The notes: generated by a model from the sequence alone, not told the origin. A stretch of 64,000 nt of DNA from Nematopogon swammerdamellus (GCA_946902875.1 OX336345.1:21297395-21361394), one strand, 5' to 3'. Counted from the stretch's first letter, positions 8,976 through 20,095 are shown. Numbers and translations: made by a program.

Positions 8976-9840
8976 TACCATCTTGGAATAGAGCTGTGCC
9001 TTCATCCAACAACGGACAGACACGCCATCGAAGAGGCTGAAGTCTGCAAGTCCGCCGCGGGCTGCGCAGTGCTACAAGCCGCCGCTAATGGACGATCTGT
9101 GTTGTCTTCCACCCCTCCGGCCCCTCGCCGCCTGGAGTTGCCACGCGTGCGGGAATTTCCCGGACAATCCGGGAATCGCACATCTTGTCCGGCAGTTCGT
9201 TTGACAAATGACTGGGGATATTTTTAGGGCTCCGTAGTAGCTAGCGATGTCGGCAGAACCATTATAAAATCGGTCACGTGTCTGTCCGTCCATCTGCCTG
9301 TCACGTGCGCTGCTAGATGATTACTCCGGAACGTAAAAAAATTGCTACGAAACCCCTCTACACACACACACACCCTCACACACACACACCCTCACACACA
9401 CACACACACGTGCACAGAGTTATTTATTAGCTATCTACCTACAGTAAGGTAGCAAGGCACAACATAATCTAATTGATTAAGCAGTGGAAATCTTTAATTG
9501 GCTTCTATTGTACAACCTATACATAATCACACCTATTGTAAAACTGCTGTTGATTTCCCAAATAAACGAAAATAAAAAAAAAAAAAAACCCTCTGTGCTT
9601 AAACAAAGTTCGCAAGTAAAATGCTTTATTTTTGCATTCGATTTACAGCATCGAAATAATTATTTGTGGGTAGCCGCTAAATTAACCAAAAAATTTTTTT
9701 TAAATTTAAATAGTAATAATTTTTTTTTATTATTGCTTCCGAACTGGGTGGCTGTGCCCGGGGTCGAAGCCTCAGCGTCAGGCGCAGCTAATTTCACCGC
9801 GCCGAGGAGGTGCCACGATTTGAAGATCCGTGGATTGTAG
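8976..9840. other. No gene; CA microsatellite
   Basis: GC-rich then AT-rich sequence. An interrupted CA repeat with CCT breaks occupies 9361-9409. Frames at 9072-9293 and 9484-9840 have no recognisable domains. Confidence 0.45.
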
Positions 9841-9841
9841 G

Positions 9842-10008
9842 AGTCAGTCAGCCAGTCAGTTAGTCAGCGTGTAAGCGTCCACTGCTGGATTTTAGTCCAC
9901 TAGGATTTTGGTCCACTGCCTCTCCGATTTTCCTCCAGCAGGAGTGGCGAAAGATATTCCCCGGGAGCCCGTTCCACACCTTTGCAGTGCATCATTTAGG
10001 AAAGTATC
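9842..10008 (-). repeat. Degenerate RTE-type 3' end
   Basis: GTCAGTCAGCCAGTCAGTTAG followed by CGTGTAAGCGTCCACTGCTGG is the reversed 3' terminus of the RTE family seen at 14066. It contains a small internal duplication (TTTGGTCCACT) and decays toward the SINE-A at 10012. Confidence 0.6.
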
Positions 10009-10011
10009 TAT

Positions 10012-10394
10012 AGCCTCGATAGCTCAGTGGTGCAGACAGTCGACTGTTGCTATTGATTGTTCAGCAACGTTGGGCCGGTCAGTTCTTGGATGGGTGACCG
10101 CTCGACCGTTGGAGGCTGACCGTGGTTAGGATTCCACGTTAAACTGTAGGTCCCTTCCCTTCTTACCTTACTAGGTGGTAGGGTTTATCCCGGCCGGGTT
10201 GGTACCACCGCACTGAGCGAAACGTCGGTCGAAACGGCTATGTAAATAGTTCGTGTTTTCCGTCCAGTTCAGTGTAGCCGACATGAAATGAAGAAAAGCA
10301 CTGACATGGCACCTAGTTCACCCGGTGTTATGGGCTGACATCACGGATGTTGTAGGTGATGTAGCCAACCGTGTCAGTTTCCATAACAAAAAAC
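10012..10394 (+). mobile_element. SINE-A, full-length
   Basis: AGCCTCGATAGCTCAGTGGT head, 5S-like block with TTCAGCAACGTTGGGCC, B-box-like GGTTAGGATTCC, full body and tail, and an interrupted oligo-A. It shares GACATGAAATGAA with the copies at 6063 and 60044, marking a subfamily. Confidence 0.85.
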
Positions 10395-10700
10395 ATATAT
10401 TCCAATTATACACCAAAATAGGTTTTCAGTGTCACGCTGCAAATTTTTTTTGTCCCGCCATGAACCAAAGAAAGGGTAGTAACCCTACCCGCCCCGCCCC
10501 GCCCCGCGCCCTCACACTACGCCATAATTTCTTAAATAGCGAGAAGTAATTGGGCCGGAGACGCTCGGATGAAGTTTTGCTATCTTCGTTTGCGACGCTA
10601 TAATGAGCTTCCGTTCTGTTAATTGTAAAGTTGTATCGGAGTTAATGCTCAAATAAAAAACAAATGATATTGTGTTATATTTCGTAGATGTTTGTACATG
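10395..10700. other. No recognised feature
   Basis: Holds a CCCCGCC-type short repeat at 10487-10509. Nothing codes. Confidence 0.35.
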
Positions 10701-10704
10701 ACAA

Positions 10705-12236
10705 ATTAGAATGGAATGGAATGTTTGTTTGAATGCAAATTGTACGAAAATGTTCCCGAAAAAATTAAATCAATAAACAGTGACAATGTGTTCCAGAGTC
10801 AGCTGAAAATATTCCTTTTAGATAATCCATTCTATAAATTAAATGAATTTTTTTCATATTGTAAATAAACAATCATGCTGACTTGGACGATTCAAATGAA
10901 TCTTTTTATATGTATAAATTTGACTGAGCCCTATGTTCTTTGTACTTTATTATCATTTTTAGAGATAATTTTTTTACTTATTATTTTTATTTTTTATTAG
11001 ATATTATGTAGTATGTTATAGTTAACATAAATAAAAATTAGCATGTAAGTTATATTTAAACATTTAAAAAAAAAGCTCTGTAAGGTTTCTTGCCCGATTC
11101 TTCCTTATAGATGGCATTGCTGAACGGGATATAACAAAAACTATGACGAACAGTGGCGGCTGGTGACTTAAGTGACCGGCAGTGCGCTAAGTACCTACCT
11201 AGGTACTTAAATACCAAATTTCCCAACACATTCCCGTCATGTTATTTTAAGATCGGGACTTACGAATTTTTTTAAACGCCTGCGTTTTATTATGTACGTA
11301 CCTAGTATGAATATTCTTAAGATACTCAATGAGTTGCAAAAAAACAAGAAAAAATCCAAACAAGTTTTTTAACTCATTTTTAGTACCTTTATGAACACAC
11401 CCATAGACCACAACACTACCGCAGCTTTAAAAAAGAAAACAGTAGTAATGTCCCAAAAATACTTCAAATATATAAAAATAAAAGCATTTGAAAAGTAGGA
11501 ATTGAACCCGGGATCGCGTGATTGTAAAGCCTTACCTTTAACGAACGCTTAGGCAAATATCGGCACCACTTAATTCACAGTATCACGTGACAGAAAGCAC
11601 AAAACCTAACCATATTTCATTTTAAATATTCGCGCGCTAACGGGTATGTGACATCACATGACAGCGCGCTGACTCTAGGCAGACGGACTCAAGCAGAACG
11701 AATCGCCCGCGACGTGTCGCACGCGCGTCTATCCACAATATACTGTCCCTCTTTTTTCGTCGTGTGTCACACGCAGAATGCAACCTTGTTCCACACATAA
11801 TCGGATGAAGAGTGTTTTGTTTCACGCGGCGGGGCAGCGCGGGGCTGCGGCGTTTGACATTTTCTCATAGTACACGTTCGCGGTGTTTTGTAATGCACTC
11901 GGCGGCGAGCTCGGCGGCGATACGTAGTATGTAGTACGTATTACGTACAGCAAAATCGGGCCTTGTTGCCTAGAAAATAGGAACGAATTCAGTTTGATAT
12001 TTTTACTTCGATTGGTGAGAATCATGGAGAATGTTTAATATTTTAATTTATTTATTTCTTTCGGGTGAAGGCGCTATGTTTTGTGGTAGTGCGGCGCACG
12101 AGCGCACTTAAGGGCCAGCCGCCACTGATGACGAACCATACTGAATATGCATATGTCTCAATGTAATATTGTTATTGTTGTGTGTTCTTTATGGCGAAAT
12201 AAATATCTGAATCTGAATCTGAATCTGAATGGGTAG
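10705..12236 (+). pseudogene. LINE C-terminal fragment and 3' UTR, split by a hAT-like element
   Basis: The frame ending at 10868 reads KLYENVPEKIKSIN, then FQSQLKIFLLDNPFY, then stop: the usual last 45 residues of CR1/Jockey-type ORF2. The 3' UTR runs to 11150, is broken by 11151-12127, and resumes through 12236, where it ends in GAATCT repeats. GTAAGGTTTCTTGCC (about 11079) is shared with the LINE tails at 25840 and 35340. Confidence 0.75.
11151..12127. mobile_element. hAT-like non-autonomous element (977 bp) nested in a LINE
   Basis: Ends CAGTGGCGGCTGG and CCAGCCGCCACTG are inverted repeats (with CTTAAGTG further in). ATGACGAA flanks both sides (11143-11150 and 12128-12135). An 8-bp duplication and CAG terminus are the hAT pattern. 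No transposase. A decayed tRNA-like stretch with GGGTTCAATTCC lies on the minus strand near 11495-11560. Confidence 0.85.
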
Positions 12237-12340
12237 GTAGGTAGAATTAATTGAGATAAATAATATTTTTTTTATATGCACAAAGCTACGCAAAGAAAAG
12301 GCAATACAAAATACTACGAAAGCGCCCGATTCACAGAGAA

Positions 12341-12465
12341 GTCTTCAGTATGCCACCTTCTCGGAGGTGATGCTCGGAGCATGTGCTCTAGCCCCTGTGG
12401 CTCAGCCATCTACACCGGTTTCCATATAAAGGTGCCATACCGGAGACTTCCCTAGATTGCTAGCT
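12341..12465. repeat. Two inverted SINE-C tail scraps
   Basis: Plus-strand tail piece TATGCCACCTTCTCGGAGG to CACCGGTTTCCAT is followed immediately by a minus-strand piece GGTGCCATACCGGAGACTTC. The junction makes a short inverted repeat. Confidence 0.55.
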
Positions 12466-12603
12466 ATTATATTCTATATATTTATTAATTTATATGAATT
12501 AAACATGTATGACTTATATTTTACTAGCATGTACTTATATGTATTGTTAATAAGTATTCTTATTATTATTGTATCTTCAATTGTCACGCTCAACTCTTTT
12601 GTC

Positions 12604-13330
12604 TCAACCTACTTACATTCGGAGAGATAGGAATCATGACTTTACCAAGTGCATATGTTTACCAGAACATATGCTATGCCAGAAAATACATTCATGATTC
12701 CTCTCTCAATTCCGACAATCATAACTATGACACACGGGGTAAGAATAATGTACAACTAATAAGACATAGATTAGCTAAAACTACAAAAAGCTTTATTTGT
12801 AATAGTGTTAGATTTTATAATAAACTGTCTCCTAACATAAAACAATTAGATGGCAATAATTTTAAACGACGGATTAAAATAATGTTAATTGAAAAGAGTT
12901 ATTACAGTATTAAGGATGCATTAACTGACCGTAATTTTATCTAAGAGTCTGACTACTATTTTTCCCACTAACAAATTTTGACAATTCGATACACTTTGTA
13001 TCATTTGATTTTTAATATGACTTATTACATTTCTTTGTAATAAACGTAAACTAATTGTTTTATTTGACTTGATATAATATGAAATATCAAAATTGACGAT
13101 GGCACTATACACCAGATATAGGTAATTTAAATAGGCAGTGTGGTCAGATTCTTCAGTATTCATGTTTATGCTGTAAATATTAATGCTCTTGTGAGCGGTA
13201 GTATGGGTTAATTATTTGTAAGTTACTATAATATAATACTTATAAGGTACTAACAAAACATTGTGACTTGCGAAGTTTGTTTGTCAGTTCTTCTTCGCAT
13301 TGAATTTAGAACTGGCGGAATTTTCGACAT
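12604..13330 (+). pseudogene. LINE C-terminal fragment with 3' UTR
   Basis: The frame 12636-12944 reads LPSAYVYQNICYARK, NYDTRGKNN, HRLAKTTKSFICNSVRFYNK, then FKRRIKIML and stop, a standard CR1/Jockey-type ORF2 terminus. The 102-codon piece is intact but lacks all catalytic domains. The 3' UTR (12945-13330) is repeated inverted at 8060-8256. The ATG is not a true start. Confidence 0.8.
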
Positions 13331-13389
13331 GTCCAAGCGTAGGTTACCTACCTGTGGATGAAATTATACAATAAACAATAAACAATTCC

Positions 13390-13545
13390 ACTATATTATC
13401 GAATCTCAAACATCCAAAGGTTGACTGTAAGAAATCTCTGTAAGGGATAAGTCCGCCTTTGCGTCTTATGTAAATTTTCCAATGTATTTGTTACTGTTTA
13501 ATGTTTACTGGAGCAATAAAGAATTTTCTATCTATCTATCTATCT
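13390..13545 (+). repeat. LINE 3' end with TATC-repeat tail
   Basis: AAACATCCAAAGGTTG, GGGATAAGTCCGCCTTTGCG, GCAATAAAGAATTTTC and four TATC repeats. Reverse-complement copy at 5288-5420. Confidence 0.65.
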
Positions 13546-13546
13546 A

Positions 13547-13690
13547 GCTATACTGGACTAGAGGAGAACACTAGCGATGTTTATATGGGCCATCTTACAC
13601 CCAGTACGGTGGTACCAAACCATTCGGCTAAAATTTTAGCCTACCACTTAGTAAGGGGTAAGGGAATCTGCAGTGTAGCCCTGCATATAT
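13547..13690 (-). mobile_element. SINE-C body fragment, minus strand
   Basis: TATACTGGACTAGAGGAGAA, CATCTTACACCCAGTACGG and AGCCTACCACTTAGTAAGG match the reverse of the SINE-C body at 17540-17625. Head and tail are missing; it abuts the TATC tail of the preceding LINE. Confidence 0.65.
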
Positions 13691-13728
13691 TATAATAAAC
13701 ATTAAATTACGTTTCAGTACTCGTTATC

Positions 13729-14065
13729 ACCAGGCAGGCCTGGATTTCCCATTAGGCCGTATAGGCCGCGGCCCAGGGGCGGCAAACTTCAGGGGGCGGC
13801 AGATTTCCGAAGGCGCTAAAGAATATTACAAGTAACACTTGCGCTTTGGTACAGTGTAAGCCGTCAAGTTCGTGCGCGATTATGGACGCAATACGCAAGC
13901 AAGTCACTCGTGGACAGTTTTCGATCTATTAAATATCATTCGGGTAAATAAAGGTTTTAATTCCCCATTGCGGCTTAGTAATACTCCTATCCTATGTTGT
14001 TTATGTTTTGCGCGGGCGGCGAAAGTCAAGGGGCCTATACTTAAGAACAGTACAAGTCCGGCACT
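13729..14065. repeat. hAT-like terminus and unclassified repeat
   Basis: CAGGCCTGGATTTCCCATTA and GGGGCGGCAAACTTCAGGGG resemble one end of a hAT-type MITE, but I could not find the matching end. It hosts the RTE insertion at 14066. Confidence 0.35.
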
Positions 14066-14561
14066 CAGTCAGTCAGTCAGTCAGTCAGCGTGTAAGCGTC
14101 CACTGCTGGACATACGCCTCTCCAATTTTCCTCCAGTCCTCCCGGCCTTCAGCGGTACGGCACCACTGCTTTCCGCCGACGTACTTGATGTCGTCGTCCC
14201 ACCTGGCGGGTGGTCTTCCCACACTCCGTTTTCCTGTCCACGGCCGCCAGTGTAGGACACGGTTACTCCAGCGGTCGTCGTCTCTTCGGCTGACGTGCCC
14301 AGCCCATTGCCACTTGAGCTTACCCACCCGGTATCCAATATCGACTACTTTGGTGCGTCGGCGGATTGCCTCGTTACGCACCATATCACGTAGCGTTATT
14401 CCCAGCATGGCTCGCTCCATTGCTCGCTGAGCAACTTTCAACCTTTGGACAACACCGACCGTCAGCGTCCACGTTTCACACCCGTACGTCATAACCGGGA
14501 GGACACACTGGTCATATATACGGGTTTTTAAATTTTGCGGAAGATCAGACCCGCACAAGAG
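14066..14561 (-). pseudogene. RTE-clade LINE fragment with 12-bp target duplication
   Basis: Minus-strand translation: NLKTRIYDQCVLPVMTYGCE, MERAMLGITLRDMVRNE, KLKWQWAGHVSRRDDDRW, KRSVGRPPARWDDDI, GEAYVQQWT. This is the end of the RT domain through to the C-terminus. The 3' end is six TGAC repeats (14066-14090). AAGTCCGGCACT occurs at 14054-14065 and 14562-14573, so insertion limits are exact. The frame is uninterrupted, so it is fairly young. Confidence 0.9.
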
Positions 14562-14799
14562 AAGTCCGGCACTGTACCAGGTCAACCTGCCGGCAGCCAT
14601 TCCTCAAACTATCTAACGGCCAGGCCACAGTCAGGCGAAATACGATCAGAGACCGCTCTGCGTTCACCGGTCAGCGGAAATCCAGCGCTAAATTTATTAC
14701 TGACTTTCCGACGCAACGCCGCGCCGCCGCCGCCGCGCCGGACCGTCCCGGAGCAGATTCCATTAAATCCGCTGTCGAACGACATAGGTGGCTTGTTCA

Positions 14800-15150
14800 G
14801 CATCTTTTTAACCGACTTCATAAAAAAAGAGGTTATCAATTCGACCCAGGTATGTAATATCGTTGGAATTGCAGAATATTACTATACGTATGTTAGTCTA
14901 TGTGGGCTTCTAAACAGGTGTGCTAAATTTCATAAGCGTATGTATGTTTGTATGTATGTATCTTTGTCCACGAATTTCTCGGAAACTAGAAATCAAATTG
15001 CCATAATTCTTTTAATTCGATTAAGTATCTTCCAACTTAAGGAATAGTGCAAGTTTCATCAAAATCGGTTCAGTAGTCAACACGGGAAAAATACGTCGTC
15101 GGCCGTCGTCGGCTTAACGCCCAATTCTACACAGAACTTGTTATGTGATA
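14800..15150 (+). repeat. Unclassified dispersed repeat (ACCGACTTC type)
   Basis: Begins AACCGACTTCATAAAAAAAG and includes GTATGTTTGTATGTATG and AAAATCGGTTCAGTAG. This phrasing is common in lepidopteran non-coding repeats, but I cannot class it. A Helitron-like element follows at 15154. Confidence 0.4.
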
Positions 15151-15153
15151 TAA

Positions 15154-15394
15154 TCCTCCTTACCTATAATAAAATCCAACGTCTGCTTTCTGTCTGAGTG
15201 TCTGAGTGTCTGAGTGTATGTCTGTCTGTCCGCTTATAACTCGAGAACCACTGAACCGATTTTAATAAAACAAAATTCTACGGATAGCTTGATTCTTCCC
15301 ATCAACTATAGGCTACTTACTATCACGCTAAATAGCTTATGAGGTTAGCAGTGAAGTGAAATATGAGAGCGGGCGGAGCCGCGGGCACAGCTTG
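15154..15394 (+). mobile_element. Helitron-like element, copy 2
   Basis: TCCTCCTTACC start, GAGT/GTCT simple repeat expanded relative to copy 1, hairpin GCGGAGCCGC, and end GGGCACAGCTTG (CTTG in place of CTAG). Otherwise over 95% like copy 1 by eye. Confidence 0.65.
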
Positions 15395-15430
15395 TAATTA
15401 ATAAAAAGAGTGAAATAAAAAACTGTTTTA

Positions 15431-15668
15431 AAAAACATTGCACCGACATCTCATATCTGACGAAAAACATCTAGAACTTAAAAGTGTTAAATAATATTTT
15501 GATTAATATTCGGACCCTTCAGTTGAAGGCGGTACAAAAGCACAAAAGGGGTCCATCTATCAATTTTCAGGTGCGCTTTTGTACCGCCTTCAACTCATGG
15601 GTCCGAATATGAATCAAAATATTATTTAAGTTCTAGTTTCTTTTTTTGAAGTCGGTGCAATGTTTTTT
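15431..15668. repeat. Fold-back element of about 238 bp
   Basis: Left arm AAACATTGCACCGAC to GTTGAAGGCGGTACAAAAGC; right arm is its inverse, GCTTTTGTACCGCCTTCAAC to GTCGGTGCAATGTTTTTT. The centre is about 25 bp. Arms contain short indels. Likely a MITE; flanking duplication not resolved. Confidence 0.7.
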
Positions 15669-15669
15669 G

Positions 15670-16875
15670 TGCCTCGTAAGTTTTGAGGTCAAGTCGGTCG
15701 ACATACCGGAAGCGAGCAAGCGGCAAGTTTCGTACATAAATTACATGTGCACGTTCAAGCAGCGCAGACTTCCTCTGTAGTTAAGTCCTTACATTAAAAC
15801 TTAATTTAAAGGGAAAACCTTATAAGATCACTCCCGTGTCCGTCCGTCCGCCTGTCACGAAGGTTTTTCTCGAAAACGAAATAATATAGAAATTTTAAAT
15901 TTGGATCTTGATGACGTACATGTATTGCTAGTCAATAACTAGATAAACATGTATTTTATATTAAGGTGATGTTAGACTGCGTCTGACTCGAATTTCAAGA
16001 AGAATGCCGGCAATATTACTTACCTGACAGATTCAGTTTTAATATATGTAAAACTTCATCTATCAGCGCAGATCGAAGGCTTTTTGAAAACACGATTTGA
16101 TTAACTTTGCTCGATAGAAAAAAATCATGAACATGGCTCTGAATTTCGTTTTAAAAACGTATTTAAGGCAACGTGATCAAATCAGGGCTTTGGAAAAAAT
16201 ATATTTTATTCGTTTAATGAATATCTAGATTGAAGGCTTTTTATTTTTTTGTTTAGATTCGTAGTTTTGGAATAAAAAAATAAAAATCAAATTGTCGCTT
16301 ACGCTAAATATTCCGAGCAGCGTGACTGCGCTTTATCCTACTCCAACCTACGAAAGCGGCGTCTCGCTATCTTGCCGGAGTTGCCGGTCGTCCGACACGC
16401 CCCAGTCACCCCCAGAAGCTCGAAGCGAGAGGACGCGCGCGCTCGTGACGATCCACTCGAAATAATTTACGCAAAATCGTACCTACTAAAGCACTACAGC
16501 TATGGGAAACAAAGCAAGACGGTACGTCAGCGAATTAGGGTATGATTTAGTATAGCGCGGCATTATTAGAAGATTTCTGGTAGCTGGTACTGGTGGGCGA
16601 GGGTCTAAGGAGCTATTAGCAAAAACTAATTTTCCACGGAGACTTCTACTTTCGGATATTTTTTTTTATAAAGAAATGTTTTTATCTGTTCCTGCAACTT
16701 TGTCACACTCACTCGCTTGCTGTACACATACGCCTCCTTACTACTGCTTCATGTGACAAGGTACCACTTTTTGATCCATTTTCTCCGGGTGAGGGAGAGC
16801 AGTGAATATGTTGGGGGAGGGGGGGAGCACTGTCCCTGAAAGAAACACATCGGAAGTCGAGCCCCCTTTTCCAAA
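15670..16875. other. No recognised gene
   Basis: AT-rich with a GC-rich part at 16370-16450. Frames are short and without domains. No repeat shared with the rest of the window was recognised except the flanking family U. Confidence 0.4.
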
Positions 16876-16879
16876 AAAA

Positions 16880-17340
16880 ATCACAGATTTCGTGTCTTAC
16901 ACGACTATCGAGCACACTGAAAATGAATCTACGGAATTCGAAAAAATATTGTCGCTGAGCGACACGAGAAAGTCGGGATAAGGAAAAGGTTAGTTGGGTT
17001 CTGATGATGGAGCCGGAAGGAAGCCATAGGAACTCCTAAACTACACATGATAAGCCCATCGTGTTTGGGCTCGTTGGATTTATCTTCGTAAGTACTCTTG
17101 TCATATATAATGTCCAGGATCCTGATGATGGAGCCGGAATGAAGCCATAGGAACTCCTAAACCACACATGATAAATCGACCGTGTTTGGGCTCGTTGGAT
17201 TTGTCTTCGCAAGTACTCTAGTTATATGATATTTCCAAGGTCCTGATGATGGAGCCGGAAGGAAGCCATAGGAACTCCTAAACTACACATGATAAATCCA
17301 CCATATTTGGGCTCGTTGGATATATCATATCTTCACAACT
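16880..17340 (+). repeat. Family U: unknown ORF end plus three 121-bp tandem units
   Basis: The frame 16880-16981 ends with ESTEFEKILSLSDTRKSG and stop. The same ending, in frame with the same stop, is on the minus strand at 27439-27771. Behind it, three units start CTGATGATGGAGCCGGA (17001, 17122, 17243). The second locus has only one unit. The conserved frame suggests decay of an unrecognised mobile-element protein. Confidence 0.5.
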
Positions 17341-17361
17341 CTCCGAGATATATATATTAGC

Positions 17362-17749
17362 GGCGGGTGGCCGAGTGGTTTGGGCATCGGCTTCTCATGC
17401 GAGAGGTCCCAGGTTCGAATCCAGCCGGCGTGTACCAATGAGTTTTTTCTGACGAAAAAATGTACGTGCATACCTACACCTGCTGCTTCACCGTTCGGAA
17501 CCGGTCCCTTCCCTTGCGCCTTACTAGGTGGTAGGCTCAAATTGTAGCCGACTGGGTTGGTACCACCGTACTGGATGTAAGATGGCCGCATAGCAGCCTC
17601 GACTGTGTTCTCCTCTAGTCCAGTATAGCCAGCAATCCAGGGAAGTCTCCGGTATGGCACCTACCTTCTCGGAGGTGATATTGGCTGGTCGGAGCATGCG
17701 CTTTGGCCCCTCCGACTCAGCCACCCATACCGGATTACATAAAAAAAAT
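17362..17749 (+). mobile_element. SINE-C, full-length reference copy
   Basis: tRNA-like head: A box TGGCCGAGTGG (17368-17378) and perfect B box GGTTCGAATCC (17412-17422). Then GTACCAATGAGTTTTTTCTG, a central domain with CTTACTAGGTGGTAGG and GGGTTGGTACCACCG, a tail with CTTCTCGGAGGTGATATTGG, and an end GGATTACAT plus A8. It interrupts family U; sequence resumes with ATAAGGGGAGCGCAC as in 27846. Confidence 0.9.
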
Positions 17750-18290
17750 AATAAGGGGAGCGCACTTTTTCGTGGGGTCTATAGGAACGAACGAAAAGAC
17801 ATTTTCAATGTCAAAATCTCCTGAGCCGAGCGGCGACGGCGCGGCGCGGGCGGCGCGGCGGCTCGGCCGGCGGTCCGGTCCGGGCGCGGAGCAGCGGTCG
17901 GCGCGGTGGCTCGCGGCCGCGACGGAGCAGCGCGGCGCACAGTGGGTCAACCAACGTAGCAACTGAAAATTACTATAATTTTTTTTTCCATAACTGAATT
18001 ATATTTCCTTCATTTGATCATGATTGATTACAGATGAATGAGTTATGAGAAGAAAATCTATTGAAATGGTGTTTTTGGCAAGACTTGGCAGCTGATTTTT
18101 TGCTTACAATATTATTTGCACAATAGGCCCATATTAAAATGTAGACGGCACCTCGCGGAGATTGCATTCAAATATCCCGCTATACATTCATAATATTTTT
18201 TTTTTTTCAATATTTGGTCAAGTTCAAATTTGCATGATTATTGTTACTTAAACAAGCAACAAAAAACAAAACAAAATATTTTTAAAATAA
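17750..18290. other. Family U continuation, GC-rich then AT-rich
   Basis: 17750-17815 matches 27846-27915 (GACATTTTCAATGTCAAAA). 17822-17940 is a GCGGC-rich stretch. The rest is AT-rich with no recognised feature. Confidence 0.4.
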
Positions 18291-18295
18291 ATATA

Positions 18296-18687
18296 TAAGG
18301 TCTTTCAAAATGAGTTAATAGTACGCTAAGGGGGGGTTCTGTATCATATAGGGAGTAAAACCTATATAAAAAATTTTGGACCTAAGCCCTAGGTTTTATG
18401 TAAAAAAAAAAATTATGTATTTAAATAAAAAAATTGGTGGTTGATTTTTATAGCCTAATCGATTCAGTTTCATAACAGTAACAAAAAAGTCTTCATTACC
18501 ATTATGATGTAACACGTGTAAGTAGGTAAAAAAAATCTAATTCTTTCTATTCTATCTTTTTTGTTCTTGGAATGAAAATGAAACCATTAAGAAATATTTT
18601 TTTTTACATTTTACATAAAAAAAAAAATCCGCCCCCCCCCCCCCCCCCCCCCCCTAGCGTACTATTAACTAATTTTGAAAGACCTTA
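18296..18687. mobile_element. TIR element of about 392 bp, TA-flanked
   Basis: Ends TAAGGTCTTTCAAAAT and ATTTTGAAAGACCTTA are inverted, and the inverted repeat continues through AATAGTACGCTA. The insertion lies in TATA. A 22-base C run (18632-18654) sits near the right end. Its AATAGTACGCTAAGGGG motif also bounds the fold-back at 63704. Confidence 0.65.
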
Positions 18688-18892
18688 TATACCACAGGTT
18701 GCAGAATCACAAAAGAATGCCTTTCAATAATAACTACACTTCAACTGAGATGCTTTCAATGTCGCGTCAAAATCGCAACTAAATTATGCGTAACGAAAAA
18801 CAGGTTACAAATGTTGATGTTTCCCGGCATCTCACCTATTCATTCCTGGGCTTATCTTTTTCTTTTCATTCAATTAAGGCGCGCCAGTTATA

Positions 18893-19624
18893 CAGGGTGG
18901 CCCAGTTATAGTGGTCCAAAAATTTTTTTTAGATGGAGGACATCATGCTGACTCATTTAAAAAAAACATTAGTTCCGCGAAAATTTATAGTTTAGAAGTT
19001 ATGATTTTTTTAAACTTTTTCTGAAATTCCTCTATTTTAGTCACATAAGCCGCTCTAGTTGGATATCTATTCCACAAAATCGAATAAAATTTGGTATGGA
19101 AGTAGAAGAGATATGTAGTTAGTACGTAATGAATAGTTTTTAGGTTTACTCCTATACTGTACTGTTGCTATAGCCCTTTCAGTGAATTTTTATTCAGTTT
19201 ACATTAGAACTGATCTATTTTTGAAAAATCACTGTAAAAAAAAAGTACTACCGGAGATTTGCCCATACCCTTAAAAACTACCTATACATATCACAATTCT
19301 CCAGACCAAAAATGGTAGTGGTGTTACAATTGTAACATATTCAAAACTAACATCATTTGTACAAAGTCACTACAATAAAAAGTGACGATTACCTTAATTT
19401 TGAAAATCAAATTTTTTTAAAACATTACTAAACAGTTTTTTATGTGTAGATTAGCGCTGTTAGACAGGTTTGTTAATAATGTGAAATTGTAGTTGAACTA
19501 ACGCTGTGAAAAAAATAAGATTTTAAAAATTAAGGTAATCGCCACTTTTTATTGTATTGACTTTGTACAAATGATGTTAATTTTGAATATGTTACAATTG
19601 GACCACTATAACTGGGCCACCCTG
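18893..19624. mobile_element. TA-flanked TIR element (732 bp) with an internal hairpin
   Basis: Ends CAGGGTGGCCCAGTTATAG and its inverse, flanked by TA on each side (18891-18892, 19625-19626), as in Tc1/mariner-type elements. A second inverted repeat lies inside: 19328-19412 against 19513-19600 (AAAGTGACGATTACCTTAAT type). No transposase. Confidence 0.75.
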
Positions 19625-19920
19625 TATATAAAAGATTCTCTTAGTTTACCTATGTCATTGTTTTTCAGTACAACTGAGATATCATCTGCAAGCATTTTTT
19701 GGAAGTGTTTGTCTGTATGTTTTCCCCAATTGCATTGGTGCGACGTCAGCTAACAGTTTCTTTACTTCATTTGATTTGATCACATGTTTATTACTTAACA
19801 TTTTTTACTTTTAGTGCAGTATTTTACTTAGTTAGGTATATATTTGATTTATTTTGATGAGAATTAAATAAGTGCAAACCTATGTAAAGGTGTTGTTGCT
19901 AGTCGATATTAGCAGATATG
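19625..19920. other. No recognised feature
   Basis: AT-rich; a 60-codon frame crosses from the TIR element and is not credible. Confidence 0.35.
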
Positions 19921-19924
19921 TTCA

Positions 19925-20095
19925 TAGAATAGATAGAAGAATAGAATAGAATAGAATAGAATAACGTTTATTTCCTCTTCACATCAGTAATACAGATCAT
20001 TATACACATGGGCTTGGGCTTATAGTTAATTAATTCATATGTTATGTTTCTCTGTGCATTACCTTAGTGTAGTGTAGTAGGTACTTCATTGAATA
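19925..20095 (-). repeat. LINE 3' end, minus strand, AATAG-repeat tail
   Basis: GAATAGAATAGAATAGAATA followed by ACGTTTATTTCCTCTTCAC is the reversed form of a polyadenylation region plus pentamer tail. No coding part. Confidence 0.5.

Noticed and set aside
14085..14600. Intact gene from the 171-codon minus ORF
   Set aside because: It is the C-terminus of an RTE retrotransposon flanked by a target duplication, not a host gene.
17362..17435. Functional tRNA gene
   Set aside because: Good A and B boxes, but the sequence is the head of SINE-C with poor cloverleaf pairing and multiple dispersed copies.
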